Below the pieces are notes generated by a model. It had not been told where the DNA came from. It made no database searches and worked only from the letters and a program-made list of their open reading frames with translations. DNA of 39,244 nt from Candidatus Saganbacteria bacterium (GTDB lineage Bacteria; Margulisbacteria; WOR-1; XYC2-FULL-46-14). Below, piece by piece: positions 18,435 to 26,969 of this stretch. Every line of letters starts with the position of its first letter. Position 1 is the stretch's first letter. The stretch spans positions 1-39,244 of the forward strand of contig JABMQY010000125.1 in assembly GCA_013202975.1 (NCBI GenBank). The letters are read 5' to 3'. The position numbers and the translations under genes are program-made.

Positions 18435-19184
18435 TTATATTGATCTTTCCAAATCAAAAACCGGCTGCATGCCAAGAGCGCCGGCAATAAAATGAGCATG
18501 CATCTGGCGGGTAGTCTGTACCCAGGGTCCATTATTAATAATAATCCTGTACCCTCCTCGATGTAGAAAAAGCCCCATCGAGGTATAATGCTCAATCTTA
18601 GATCGAACAACTAAGCCAAACTCAGCCCATAATTCCTTTGGCAATAAAAGCGGACAGGTATATGGACCCTTTGCAACAATAAGCGAATCAATAACCGCCC
18701 TGGGATTTGAGCTTGGAAACATGGCAAAGTTTCTTGATGTCATCTTCTTAGTAACTGGGTACAATCCATTTGCCTTTCTATAGAGCGCATTTGCTTTACT
18801 ATGCTTATAAAGTGCATTCCAATCTTTTATCACCCCATTTGCATGAAAAGGATAATCTAAATAGCGCCCATTCTCCATGGTAGTCGGCAAAGGGGCTTCT
18901 TTTGATAATATAAAATGAACCTGTGCCATTTGTGCCTGAGCAACTACCCCGCAGTCAATTACCACCCTTACTCCGGAATTATGTTTTTGCCCCTCCATTG
19001 ACAGCCTGACCATACTTTCCCGAATAAAGGTTGACCAAAATCCAACCGGCATATCCTTGACACATTTTATCCTCGGAAAGTCTATGCGCTCATGCATCCG
19101 GGCATTTGGATTTTTATCATGAGTAATATACGGGTTCAATCCCCTTGTTTTCCTCAAAATTCCAGGCGTTGTAATTAATTTCAT
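18435..19184 (-). CDS. Protein with two degraded HIT-like halves
   Basis: A 249-residue protein. The C-terminal half ends like a HIT (histidine triad) nucleotide-binding domain: GYRIIINNGPWVQTTRQMHAHFIAG resembles GYRLVVNxGxxAGQxxxHLHxHxLGG (split here at about 211-220 and 221-235). The first triad His is Gln227 while H229 and H231 remain, a pattern reminiscent of GalT-type transferases. The N-terminal half repeats the scheme, VRVVIDCG ... AQMAQVHFILS (72-93), but keeps only H90, so it is probably inactive or structural. HIT proteins hydrolyse or transfer nucleotidyl groups; a two-domain build as in GalT is possible. GTAAGGAGA precedes the ATG. It sits alone behind a sigma28-like promoter. 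The fold assignment is by eye. Confidence 0.6.
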   Translation of the reverse strand: MKLITTPGILRKTRGLNPYITHDKNPNARMHERIDFPRIKCVKDMPVGFWSTFIRESMVRLSMEGQKHNSGVRVVIDCGVVAQAQMAQVHFILSKEAPLPTTMENGRYLDYPFHANGVIKDWNALYKHSKANALYRKANGLYPVTKKMTSRNFAMFPSSNPRAVIDSLIVAKGPYTCPLLLPKELWAEFGLVVRSKIEHYTSMGLFLHRGGYRIIINNGPWVQTTRQMHAHFIAGALGMQPVFDLERSI

Positions 19185-19204
19185 AGCTATCTCCTTACAT
19201 TTAT

Positions 19205-19231
19205 TTATCGAACAAGAAAATAAAAAATTTC
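19205..19231 (-). promoter_or_regulatory. Candidate sigma28-like promoter before the HIT-like gene
   Basis: Minus strand: CACCTGAAATTT with GAAA at 19228-19231, a 15-nt spacer, and TTCGATAA at 19205-19212. This is the best match to TAAA-N15-GCCGATAA in the window. The start codon with AAGGAG lies 21 nt further on. Confidence 0.5.
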
Positions 19232-19367
19232 AGGTGATTTATGAGGTGTTAAGTAAACTTCCAGGGCGATTATTCCATCCTTCATCATAGGAACAAAAAA
19301 ACCTTTTATAAATCTGGCTGATTCTGTATCAGGCCAGACCAATTCATCTCTGTTTTGTCCCACAAAA

Positions 19368-20537
19368 TTATAGATTGTCCAGTTTTCTCATCATTCCTCT
19401 TGCTGTTCTGCAATAGCCTGAGGCAATTTTACCATCAAATCTTTCCGGCAGATCTTCCCTCCCGTGAGTACTAATAGAAGCCTCTCGACTGACAAAATCT
19501 ATTGTTTCATACCCTTTCTTAGAAAATATATAGCTGTCGGTTGATGCCCCAATCAGAAGAAAAAAGCTTTTTATGGCCAGATTCTCTTTTGCTGCCGCAT
19601 CAAAAGCCAGCTTTTCAAGCAGCCCGCTCCCGCTCCTAATGGTTTTTAATACAGAAACCATTTTGCAGCCATTATCACCAACCATGTCAAAGTTTATTAC
19701 AAAAGTTTGCCCCGGAGAAAACTGGCCGATATATTTATCTACAAAAGCACGAGCCCCAAGCATTCCCAGCTCCTCTGCCCCGGTAAAAAGGATTGTCACA
19801 TCATAATTATTTAATGGGTTTTTCTTTAAATCTCTGGCCAATTCATATATGACCGCTACCGAAGAAGCATTATCCAAAGCACCAAGGGAATCATTCCCCA
19901 AACGGTTCAGGGCCAAAGGAATTAAAGCCATTATTGCAACTATTGCAGATAGATATGCAATAAGCTTAAAAACCAGCGGAAGGGAAAATAAACCTAACAA
20001 TAAAAATAGCGGACTGACAAAAAATATTGCAAGCGCAATAGTAACACTTATTGAGGAAATTAAATAGAAAAGAACCCTTTGAAAAGAGGTTAAGGTTTGA
20101 CTTTTGCTGTCATGGTGGCCGACAAGAATAATATCCCCCTTTTTTACTCGAGCTGCAGAAATTCTAGCCCTTAGATTTCTGGTTAAAATAGCTTTTCCGG
20201 GAATCCTTTTGCCCATTGCACCCAAAACAAACAACAATAAGAGAACATAGGATATCGCCAAAAAAGGGATTAGAACCAGATTCCAATACGGATATTTTAG
20301 AAAAAACAAAGCAGAGACTATAACCGCAACAATATGCCTTACGGAAAAAAGCTGCAACATAGAACCAAACCAGAATCGTGTAGCAACAAACTCATCCTCA
20401 AAAAGCACAATCCCAATCTCAGAAAAAAGCTTTTTGCAATATCCGACTGCCTTGGCCTCGCCAGCGGATCCGGTCAATCTTGGAAATGAGAGCTTTTTTA
20501 CTATCTGCTCCATTTTAATATCATCAAATCCGCTCAT
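19368..20537 (-). CDS. M28-family zinc aminopeptidase-like membrane protein
   Basis: A 389-residue protein with the M28 metallopeptidase ligands all in place: H141-x-D143 (VGHHDSK), D222 (GALDNASS), E255-E256 (FTGAEELG), D284 (NFDMVGDNG) and H358 (STHGRED). Two hydrophobic blocks are inserted (about 66-108 and 155-210), giving four to five membrane segments around the first metal motif, so the catalytic domain is membrane-tethered. Some bacterial and vacuolar M28 members share such an arrangement. The ATG at 20537 abuts the divergent gene's region; a later Met (position 9, 20513) is possible, as no Shine-Dalgarno site supports either. It probably cleaves peptides or aminoacyl conjugates; the substrate is unknown. 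Divergent from the 15-kb block. Confidence 0.85.
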   Translation of the reverse strand: MSGFDDIKMEQIVKKLSFPRLTGSAGEAKAVGYCKKLFSEIGIVLFEDEFVATRFWFGSMLQLFSVRHIVAVIVSALFFLKYPYWNLVLIPFLAISYVLLLLFVLGAMGKRIPGKAILTRNLRARISAARVKKGDIILVGHHDSKSQTLTSFQRVLFYLISSISVTIALAIFFVSPLFLLLGLFSLPLVFKLIAYLSAIVAIMALIPLALNRLGNDSLGALDNASSVAVIYELARDLKKNPLNNYDVTILFTGAEELGMLGARAFVDKYIGQFSPGQTFVINFDMVGDNGCKMVSVLKTIRSGSGLLEKLAFDAAAKENLAIKSFFLLIGASTDSYIFSKKGYETIDFVSREASISTHGREDLPERFDGKIASGYCRTARGMMRKLDNL

Positions 20538-20561
20538 ATGGATATTCTAGTACAAAAACAG

Positions 20562-20567
20562 TATAAT
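20562..20567 (+). promoter_or_regulatory. TATAAT box in the divergent intergenic region
   Basis: TATAAT lies 12 nt before the ATG at 20580, with a weak TGGATA (20539-20544) 17 nt upstream as -35. The same bases read TATACT on the minus strand, so one symmetric -10 could serve both the M28 gene and the plus-strand block. Tentative. Confidence 0.4.
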
Positions 20568-20579
20568 GCATATATAGAA

Positions 20580-21284
20580 ATGAAATTATCTGGCACAATT
20601 CTGGAAACAAAACTCATCTCAAAACTCCAAAAAACACAAATGTATGAGTTGATGTGTAATTACTACGAAAACCTCGACCAGAAAACATTTCAGTCAGATT
20701 TAGACAAAAAAAAATGGGCATTAATATTAGAAGACAAAAGCAATAAAATAAGGGGATTTAGCACACTAACCGTTTTCGACTTCACAATAGATAATACACC
20801 GGTCAAGGGTGTTTTTTCGGGGGATACGATTATCCATTCGGATTACGTCTGGGAACTGGAGTTTCAAAAAAAATGGATAGAATTTGTTTTTAATATTGTC
20901 AAACAATATCCTAAACACAAGTGCTACTGGCTGCTTATATCCAAGGGGTATAAAACCTACCGTTTTCTGCCTCTATATTTTAAGGAATTCCACCCCTGTT
21001 ATGACAAAAAAACACCAGACTTTGAAAAAAAAATAATGGACAGTTATGCCAAATATTTATTTTCGGACGATTACGATCCAAAATCAGGGATAGTTTACAA
21101 TCGAGGAAAAAGAAACCAGCTAAGACCCGGGGTAGCAGAAATAAGCCCCTCCAGGCTAAAAAATCCTCACATTAAATTTTTTGCCGAAAAAAATCCCGGC
21201 CACAAACAAGGAGACGAGCTGGTTTGTATTGCAAGCTTCGCAAAAGACAACTTAAAAAAAATAATTAAAAGAATGTCAAAATGA
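20580..21284 (+). CDS. GNAT-like acyltransferase of unknown specificity
   Basis: A 234-residue protein. I prefer the ATG at 20580 (MKLSGTILETKL) over 20538, because the longer version would start on the divergent gene's start codon and overlap the TATAAT box. The layout is GNAT-like: QMYELMCNYYENLDQKTF, KKKWALILEDKSNKIRGFSTL, then VFSGDTIIHSDYVWEL and a long helical part with YPKHKCYWLLISKGYKTYRFL. A clean acetyl-CoA P-loop (Q/RxxGxG/A) is not visible, so acyl-CoA binding is uncertain. It overlaps the following membrane-protein gene by ATGA and opens the radical SAM block, suggesting a shared pathway. Confidence 0.65.
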   Translation: MKLSGTILETKLISKLQKTQMYELMCNYYENLDQKTFQSDLDKKKWALILEDKSNKIRGFSTLTVFDFTIDNTPVKGVFSGDTIIHSDYVWELEFQKKWIEFVFNIVKQYPKHKCYWLLISKGYKTYRFLPLYFKEFHPCYDKKTPDFEKKIMDSYAKYLFSDDYDPKSGIVYNRGKRNQLRPGVAEISPSRLKNPHIKFFAEKNPGHKQGDELVCIASFAKDNLKKIIKRMSK

Positions 21285-21940
21285 AATTAAGAGCATTTTT
21301 CAACATCTACCAGTACATGTTCCCCCTCGTATTCCTCCCCTTTGGCTACTATCTGTGGTTTTATCAATTAGGGGGTAATCATTTAGCGGTCTGGCTGGCA
21401 CTCTCAATCCCTATTATCAGCGGATATGTTATTCCGGCAATCGGCACAAACTACTTAGGATTATGGGAATTTAACACCCGATTTAAACTTGGGAGGTTCC
21501 GTCCTCATCATGGATTTGTCTTTGGAACCGCAGCCGCCCTGCTGGGACTGCTCTGTGTCGGAAACTATTCACTGTCAATCCTTGAACTTTTAAAGGCCGG
21601 ATTTATTAGCGCCTCTGTCTTTGGATTTTGGAATTGGCTTTACGACACTTATGCAATTAAATCCGGGTTTATGAACGTTTATAATATAAAATATAAAAAC
21701 GGGGAAAATGCGGAAGCGATTGCAACCAGCTACGCTCCAGTTTATTTTGGTATGTTTGGCTTTTGTTACGGAATAGAAATTAAGGTATTACAGTATTACC
21801 TACCCTACATCAGTGAAGCCAAAGTGTTCTGGCTGCTCTTTATTACTTTTAACCTTATTGCCTTGACTATCCCAACTCTATTTTATATGCTTTTGTCGTA
21901 TTGTAGATACAGGGATTGGGGACTTCGTTCTTTTAAGTAA
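21281..21940 (+). CDS. Integral membrane protein of unknown function
   Basis: A 219-residue hydrophobic protein with about six membrane segments (roughly 10-28, 36-55, 76-95, 103-120, 150-172, 184-207). Conserved-looking polar spots between them include GTNYLGLWEFNTRF and RFRPHHGFVFG, whose paired His could be functional. No family is recognised. It is translationally coupled to the GNAT-like gene (ATGA) and lies 9 bp before the first radical SAM gene. A lipid or isoprenoid enzyme or a transporter for the block's product is conceivable; this is inference only. Confidence 0.75.
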   Translation: MKLRAFFNIYQYMFPLVFLPFGYYLWFYQLGGNHLAVWLALSIPIISGYVIPAIGTNYLGLWEFNTRFKLGRFRPHHGFVFGTAAALLGLLCVGNYSLSILELLKAGFISASVFGFWNWLYDTYAIKSGFMNVYNIKYKNGENAEAIATSYAPVYFGMFGFCYGIEIKVLQYYLPYISEAKVFWLLFITFNLIALTIPTLFYMLLSYCRYRDWGLRSFK

Positions 21941-21949
21941 AACTTAATT

Positions 21950-23242
21950 ATGAAAATAACATTCATCAGACCCAATATGACAGAGAAGCCCTCCTTTGAT
22001 GCAATGCAGCCTCTGGCTTTTGCGATTTTGGCCGGACTGACCCCCCCTGAAATTAAGATAGAATTTTTTGACGAAAGGGTAGAAAAGATTCCTGCCTGTA
22101 TAGAGAGCGATCTGGTCGCTATTTCTATAGAAAGCTTTACCGCCAGAAGGGGATATCAAATCGCAGCCAGGTTAAGGAAGAGCGGAAATAAGGTTGTTCT
22201 GGGGGGATATCACCCCACTTTTCTGCCGGAAGAAGCCTCCCTTTACGCTGACTCAATTGTTATGGGAGAAGCAGAAAACGTTTGGGGCAGTATTGTAGCG
22301 GACCTTAAAAAAGGCCGGCTGGCTAAAATCTACCGGGCCGGCGAATTTCCCCATCTAAACAATGTTAAATATGACCGCAAAATATTCAAGAATAAACGCT
22401 ATGTCCCGATTACGCCGGTAGAATTCGGACGCGGCTGTAAATATGATTGTGAGTTTTGTTCTGTCCGGGCTTTTTATCCGCAACAAAAAAGACATCGACA
22501 GGTCAGGGAGGTCATTAAAGAGTTAGAGGAAAACAACGCAAAAAAGGTCTTTTTTGTGGATGATAATATGTTTGTTAACAGGGAAAAAATAAAACAATTG
22601 TTTAATGCGCTAATCCCGCTTAAAATAAAATGGGGCTGCCAAATAAGTATTGACATTGCCGATGATGAGGAGATGCTCAAGCTAATGAAAAAGAGCGGCT
22701 GTGCCTGTGTCCTGATCGGCTTTGAATCACTAAGCAAGGACAATCTGAAACAAATGGGAAAAGGGGCAAATCTTGCATCCTCTGATTTCAATCTCTCTGT
22801 CGAAAAAATAAAAAAACATGGCCTGATGATCTACGGCACCTTTGTTTTTGGCTATGACAAGGATAATAATGATTCTTTTAAGGCAAGCCTTGATTTTTCT
22901 ATCAGACATAAGTTTTTTCTGGCTAATTTCAATTCCCTTATGCCTATGCCCGGAACAAAACTGTATGAGAGACTTAAAAAGGAAGGCAGATTAATTCATG
23001 AAAAATGGTGGTTGGACGAAAACTTTAAATATGGGGACAGCATGTTTATTCCAAAAAACCTGACTGCGGACGAACTAAGCAAGGGTTGCTTTGAAGCAAA
23101 ACAAAAATTCAATCAGTACAGCAGTATTTTTAAACGGTCCCTCAACCGGGGAAACCTTAATAATGCCTGGGTATTTTGGCTTTCCAACCTAATCTCAAGA
23201 AAAGAAATTATCAAAAAGCAGGGATCAACCCCGGGAACCTAA
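21950..23242 (+). CDS. B12-binding-type radical SAM enzyme (copy 1)
   Basis: A 430-residue COG1032-type protein. Residues about 1-125 form a cobalamin-binding-like Rossmann part (MKITFIRPN, DLVAISIESFTARRGY, VVLGGYHPTFLPEEA, ADSIVMGEAE). The 4Fe-4S/SAM motif C163-x3-C167-x2-C170 lies in FGRGCKYDCEFCSVR, followed by a TIM-barrel region (VFFVDDNMFVN, SGCACVLIGFES). The usual DxHxxG lower-ligand motif for B12 is not evident. The C-terminus has KWWLDENFKYGD and ends in RKEIIKKQG. Such enzymes methylate or rearrange unactivated carbons in lipids, antibiotics and cofactors. It is one of four paralogues in a row; the substrate is unknown. Confidence 0.9.
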   Translation: MKITFIRPNMTEKPSFDAMQPLAFAILAGLTPPEIKIEFFDERVEKIPACIESDLVAISIESFTARRGYQIAARLRKSGNKVVLGGYHPTFLPEEASLYADSIVMGEAENVWGSIVADLKKGRLAKIYRAGEFPHLNNVKYDRKIFKNKRYVPITPVEFGRGCKYDCEFCSVRAFYPQQKRHRQVREVIKELEENNAKKVFFVDDNMFVNREKIKQLFNALIPLKIKWGCQISIDIADDEEMLKLMKKSGCACVLIGFESLSKDNLKQMGKGANLASSDFNLSVEKIKKHGLMIYGTFVFGYDKDNNDSFKASLDFSIRHKFFLANFNSLMPMPGTKLYERLKKEGRLIHEKWWLDENFKYGDSMFIPKNLTADELSKGCFEAKQKFNQYSSIFKRSLNRGNLNNAWVFWLSNLISRKEIIKKQGSTPGT

Positions 23243-23245
23243 AAA

Positions 23246-24577
23246 ATGAAAATAACTCTAATAAAACCAAATATCGGCAGAATGATGGATATGAGCTACA
23301 TAGACGAAGCAAGAATGGAACCACTTCAACTTGGGATCCTGGCAGCCCTGACCCCGTCAGATATTGAAGTAGTCATGTACGACGACCGAATGGAAAAAAT
23401 CCCGTATGATGAACCGACCGACCTGGTTGCCATAACCGCCGAAACCTATACCGCCAAAAGGACATACGAAATTACAAAAGAATTCAAAAGAAGAGCTGTT
23501 CAAACCATCATTGGAGGGATGCACCCTACCCTTATTCCTGAAGAAGCCTCTCTGCATGCCGACGCCATTTTGGAGGGAGACGCAGAAAATACCTGGGGAG
23601 AAATTCTCAGCGATGCAAAAAAGAGAAAATTAAAGAAAAGATACCACGGACAACCAGGAGAACCCCATCCCGGGATCTTTACCCGGCGCGATATCTTTAA
23701 GGGCAAAGGCTATCTGCCGGTTTCGCTGATCCAGTTCAGCAGAGGCTGTAAAAACCACTGCACCTTCTGCGCCTCAAGCGTTTATTTCAAAAGGCAGCAT
23801 TATTGCAGAAAGATCAGCGAGGTAATAAAAGAGATAGAGGAACAAAAGCTAAAGTTTGTATTTTTTGTAGACGACAATATTGTTAGCGAAAAAGAAATTG
23901 CAAAAAAACTATTTAAAGCGTTAATCCCGCTTAAGATCAAATGGATCAGCCAGGCCAGCATAGATATGACCGATGATCTTAAACTCATGTCACTTATGGA
24001 AAAAAGCGGCTGCATCGGCAATGTGATCGGATTTGAATCAATTGATCTAAACAACCTGAATTCCATGGAAAAGATTTCAAACACCGGGGGCACCTTCGAC
24101 GGCTACAAAACACAGGTAAAGATACTGCGTGATTTTGGCCAGCAAAGCTGGGCAGCCTTTACCCTTGGACACCAATACGATACGCCGGAAACAATAAAGC
24201 GGCTTTTGGATTTTGCGATAAAAAGCAAATTTGCTTTCGCCGCCTTTAACATTTTAATGCCCTATCCCAACACACCTTTTTATAAAAAACTGGAAAGAGA
24301 AAAACGCCTGCTCTACAGCGGCAAATGGTGGCTTGATCCAAACTATCTTTTTAATCATGCCGCATTTAAACCGGGTCTTATGAGTGCTGATCAACTAACC
24401 GAAGCCGCTTTTGATGCCCGGAAAAACTTTAACAGTCCCTTATGCATTATTAGGCGGGCCTTTGACCCCAAAACCCATATGCGGTCCCTCTTCCGGTTTA
24501 TCGGATACTTTAAATATAACCCTTTGTTTCGAAAAGAAGTCTACAAAAAACACGGGATGCTTTTTGGAAATGAATAA
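23246..24577 (+). CDS. B12-binding-type radical SAM enzyme (copy 2)
   Basis: This 443-residue paralogue of the preceding gene starts 3 bp after it. Same order: B12-like domain (MKITLIKPN, DLVAITAETYTAKRTY, IIGGMHPTLIPEEA), C168-x3-C172-x2-C175 in FSRGCKNHCTFCASS, then VFFVDDNIVSEKE and SGCIGNVIGFES. It also carries KWWLDPNYLFNHAAF and the terminal RKEVYKKHG. Compared with copy 1 it has an altered loop before the cluster (GEPHPGIFTRRDIFKGKG). It overlaps the downstream GNAT gene by 8 bp. Confidence 0.9.
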   Translation: MKITLIKPNIGRMMDMSYIDEARMEPLQLGILAALTPSDIEVVMYDDRMEKIPYDEPTDLVAITAETYTAKRTYEITKEFKRRAVQTIIGGMHPTLIPEEASLHADAILEGDAENTWGEILSDAKKRKLKKRYHGQPGEPHPGIFTRRDIFKGKGYLPVSLIQFSRGCKNHCTFCASSVYFKRQHYCRKISEVIKEIEEQKLKFVFFVDDNIVSEKEIAKKLFKALIPLKIKWISQASIDMTDDLKLMSLMEKSGCIGNVIGFESIDLNNLNSMEKISNTGGTFDGYKTQVKILRDFGQQSWAAFTLGHQYDTPETIKRLLDFAIKSKFAFAAFNILMPYPNTPFYKKLEREKRLLYSGKWWLDPNYLFNHAAFKPGLMSADQLTEAAFDARKNFNSPLCIIRRAFDPKTHMRSLFRFIGYFKYNPLFRKEVYKKHGMLFGNE

Positions 24578-25667
24578 TATTTCCGGCCGATATTATTTTG
24601 AATTTGCCGATGAAAAAGACAGCAGTGAAATCCTGGAAATACTCGAAGAAGACAATTTCCAGGGAAAAATCTCCCTGCTCTATACCCGCCGGCCAAACGC
24701 TTATAAATCAATTAAATCGGAGGGAGAAGAGGTATTTATTGTCGTATGCCGGGACAGGGAAAAAGAGGTAATTGCCGGCTTCGGCGTCCTGGCAATCAAT
24801 AGTTGTTTTGTTAACGGCCATAAAAAAAAGGTAGGATATCTGTTCGGCCTGAGGGTTAGGAAAGAATATCAGAAAAAGGCGCGGATTATCCACCACGGAT
24901 ACGAAAATCTCGGGAAAATCATATCAGAAAAAGGAATTGAATTCTGCTACACCACTATTCTGTCCGAAAACAATAATGCGGAAAGGCTTTTGGAGAAAAA
25001 AAGAAGGCTGATGCCCCTATATGAATTTCTGGAAGCATATACAGTCAACATCTTAAAGACAAATTTAAAATCAGAAATAAAACCAAATCGATCCCTGATT
25101 TTTAAGCGGGCGGAAGAAAGCGACTTTAAGCGGATTGAAATTTTCCTAAAGCAGCTAGGCCAAAAACAAAACCTTTTTCCCGTTCTACATCCGGATGACA
25201 TAAAAACAAAGCCCTTCTATGTCCTCTATAGCAAAAACAAAGAGGAGGTTCTGGCCTCCGGCGCAGCCTGGGATCAGGGGGAATATAAGCAGTATATTAT
25301 AAAAAAATACGCCGGCATCCTAAGACTGCTCTCGCCATTTTCAAAGCTATTTCCCTTATTCGGATATCCCCCGCTCCCCAAAGCAGGATCTGTTTTGAAT
25401 TTTTTCACCCTTTCTTTCTGGGGGGTAAAAGACAATGATCCGGACATTTTCATGGAATTCATTACCCGTTTATCGCAGGCCTTAAGCCATTATCCCTTTT
25501 TTGTACTGGGATTTAGTCATCACGATCCCATGCAAAGAGTATTAAGAAAAATACCACACGTTGAATACACCAGCAAAATATATCTTGTAAACTGGGATAA
25601 ACAAGAAAGTAAAATCAATAAATTAAACAAACAATATCCAATCTATTTGGAGTGTGCAAGGCTTTAA
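24570..25667 (+). CDS. GNAT-type N-acyltransferase-like protein
   Basis: A 365-residue protein. The ATG at 24570 (MNNISGRYYFEF) overlaps the previous stop by 8 bp; earlier in-frame ATGs lie inside the radical SAM gene and would add unrelated residues. Residues about 1-150 are GNAT-like: ADEKDSSEILEILEEDNF, VFIVVCRDREKEVIAGFGVL, GYLFGLRVRKEYQKKARI in the place of the acetyl-CoA loop, and TTILSENNNAERLLEKK. The second half (FKRAEESDFKRIEIFLKQLG onward) looks like a second, more diverged GNAT unit. It lies between radical SAM copies 2 and 3 in the same unit, so it probably acylates an intermediate of that pathway (inference). Confidence 0.75.
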   Translation: MNNISGRYYFEFADEKDSSEILEILEEDNFQGKISLLYTRRPNAYKSIKSEGEEVFIVVCRDREKEVIAGFGVLAINSCFVNGHKKKVGYLFGLRVRKEYQKKARIIHHGYENLGKIISEKGIEFCYTTILSENNNAERLLEKKRRLMPLYEFLEAYTVNILKTNLKSEIKPNRSLIFKRAEESDFKRIEIFLKQLGQKQNLFPVLHPDDIKTKPFYVLYSKNKEEVLASGAAWDQGEYKQYIIKKYAGILRLLSPFSKLFPLFGYPPLPKAGSVLNFFTLSFWGVKDNDPDIFMEFITRLSQALSHYPFFVLGFSHHDPMQRVLRKIPHVEYTSKIYLVNWDKQESKINKLNKQYPIYLECARL

Positions 25668-25670
25668 AAA

Positions 25671-26969
25671 ATGAAATTAGTATTAATTACACCAAACCCC
25701 AAAATGTACAATTCGAAAGGAAGTTTTAAAAAATCCCTTCGTTATGCCCCTTTAACTATGACCACTCTGGCTGCCCTGATACCCGAAGAATTAGACATAG
25801 AAGTTAAAATAATAGACGAAGGGATTGAAGAAATTGATTTTAACCTTGATGCTGATCTTATTGGAATTACAGCAATCAGCGGAACAACCTGCCGGGCTTA
25901 TGAAATAGCAGATCATTTTCGAAGCCGTGGGATTCCGGTTGTTTTGGGAGGAGTTCATCCCACCCTATTACCTGAGGAAGCTATGCAGCATGCGGATTCA
26001 ATTGTAATCGGGTTTGCCGAACAGACCTTCCCTCAACTTTTGCGCGATTTTAAAACCGGAAAGATGCAAAAGGTATATTCTCCCGGAAAAATCGTCAATC
26101 TTTCTAATATGCCCCATCCTAAAAGGGCACTCCTAAAAAAAGGAAGCTACATTACAATAAATACTGTTCAGGCAACTCGCGGCTGTCCCAATGAATGTGA
26201 TTTTTGTGTCACCCCAATCGTCTGCCAGGGGTATCACAAACGCCCGATAGCAGAAGTTATTGAGGAAATTAAAGAATTAAAGTCAAAACACGTATTATTC
26301 CTTGATCCAAGCCCGATGGAAGATTCACAATATGCCAAAGAATTATTCAAATCCCTAATTCCGCTAAAAATCCATTGGGCCGGACTATCTACCGTAAACA
26401 TTGGCAAAGATAATGAGCTTTTTGACTTAATTGTAAAAAGCGGATGCCGGGGCCTGTTAATCGGCTTTGAGTCTGTTTCTCAGAATTCACTTGATCAGAT
26501 AAAAAAGGGTTTTAACAATCGAAAAGAATATGAAAAACTGATTAAAAGGCTCCATCAGAACAAAATTGCGATTAACGGCACCTTTATATTTGGGCTAGAT
26601 ACAGATACGCAAGAAGTTTTCCGGGATACACATGAATTTATATGTCAAAATAATATTGATCTTCCAAGATTTACCGTCTATACCCCGTTTGTAAACACTC
26701 CGGCATACAAAAGGCTTAAAGCGGAGGGACGGATTTTGAGCGAAGACTGGTCTCTCTATGACGGGCAACATGTGGTTATTCAACCCAAAAACATGTCACC
26801 CCAAGAACTTCAAGAAGGATTGTATTGGGCCTGGGAAAAAACTTACAGCCTAAAATCCATCTTAAAAAGACTAGCCTGTGCAAGGTGCAGTCTATCCTTC
26901 CTGATACCAGCCAATTTAGGCTATCGGCACTACGGGATCAAACTTCGACAATACAAGGGGATTGTATGA
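25671..26969 (+). CDS. B12-binding-type radical SAM enzyme (copy 3)
   Basis: A 432-residue protein and the most diverged of the four. B12-like domain: MKLVLITPNPKMYNSKGS, DLIGITAISGTTCRAYEIA, VVLGGVHPTLLPEEA. Cluster motif C172-x3-C176-x2-C179 (TRGCPNECDFCVTP) is followed by another Cys in IVCQGYHKRP. Where the others have a VDDN segment, it has LFLDPSPMEDS. The KWWLD box is replaced by EDWSLYDGQHVVIQP, so it probably acts on a different substrate or step. It starts 3 bp after the GNAT gene and its stop overlaps copy 4 (ATGA). Confidence 0.9.
   Translation: MKLVLITPNPKMYNSKGSFKKSLRYAPLTMTTLAALIPEELDIEVKIIDEGIEEIDFNLDADLIGITAISGTTCRAYEIADHFRSRGIPVVLGGVHPTLLPEEAMQHADSIVIGFAEQTFPQLLRDFKTGKMQKVYSPGKIVNLSNMPHPKRALLKKGSYITINTVQATRGCPNECDFCVTPIVCQGYHKRPIAEVIEEIKELKSKHVLFLDPSPMEDSQYAKELFKSLIPLKIHWAGLSTVNIGKDNELFDLIVKSGCRGLLIGFESVSQNSLDQIKKGFNNRKEYEKLIKRLHQNKIAINGTFIFGLDTDTQEVFRDTHEFICQNNIDLPRFTVYTPFVNTPAYKRLKAEGRILSEDWSLYDGQHVVIQPKNMSPQELQEGLYWAWEKTYSLKSILKRLACARCSLSFLIPANLGYRHYGIKLRQYKGIV

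Noticed and set aside
18329-18610. Minus-strand open frame of 93 codons spanning the heptamer-rich gap
   Set aside because: It overlaps the end of the HIT-like gene in another frame, has no ribosome-binding site and matches nothing recognisable.
24411-24569. N-terminal extension of the second GNAT gene
   Set aside because: It runs inside the preceding radical SAM gene and encodes residues unlike a GNAT; the ATG at 24570 with a short stop overlap is the natural start.
26825-26965. N-terminal extension of radical SAM copy 4
   Set aside because: Lies inside copy 3; the MKITLI start at 26966 aligns with copies 1 and 2.
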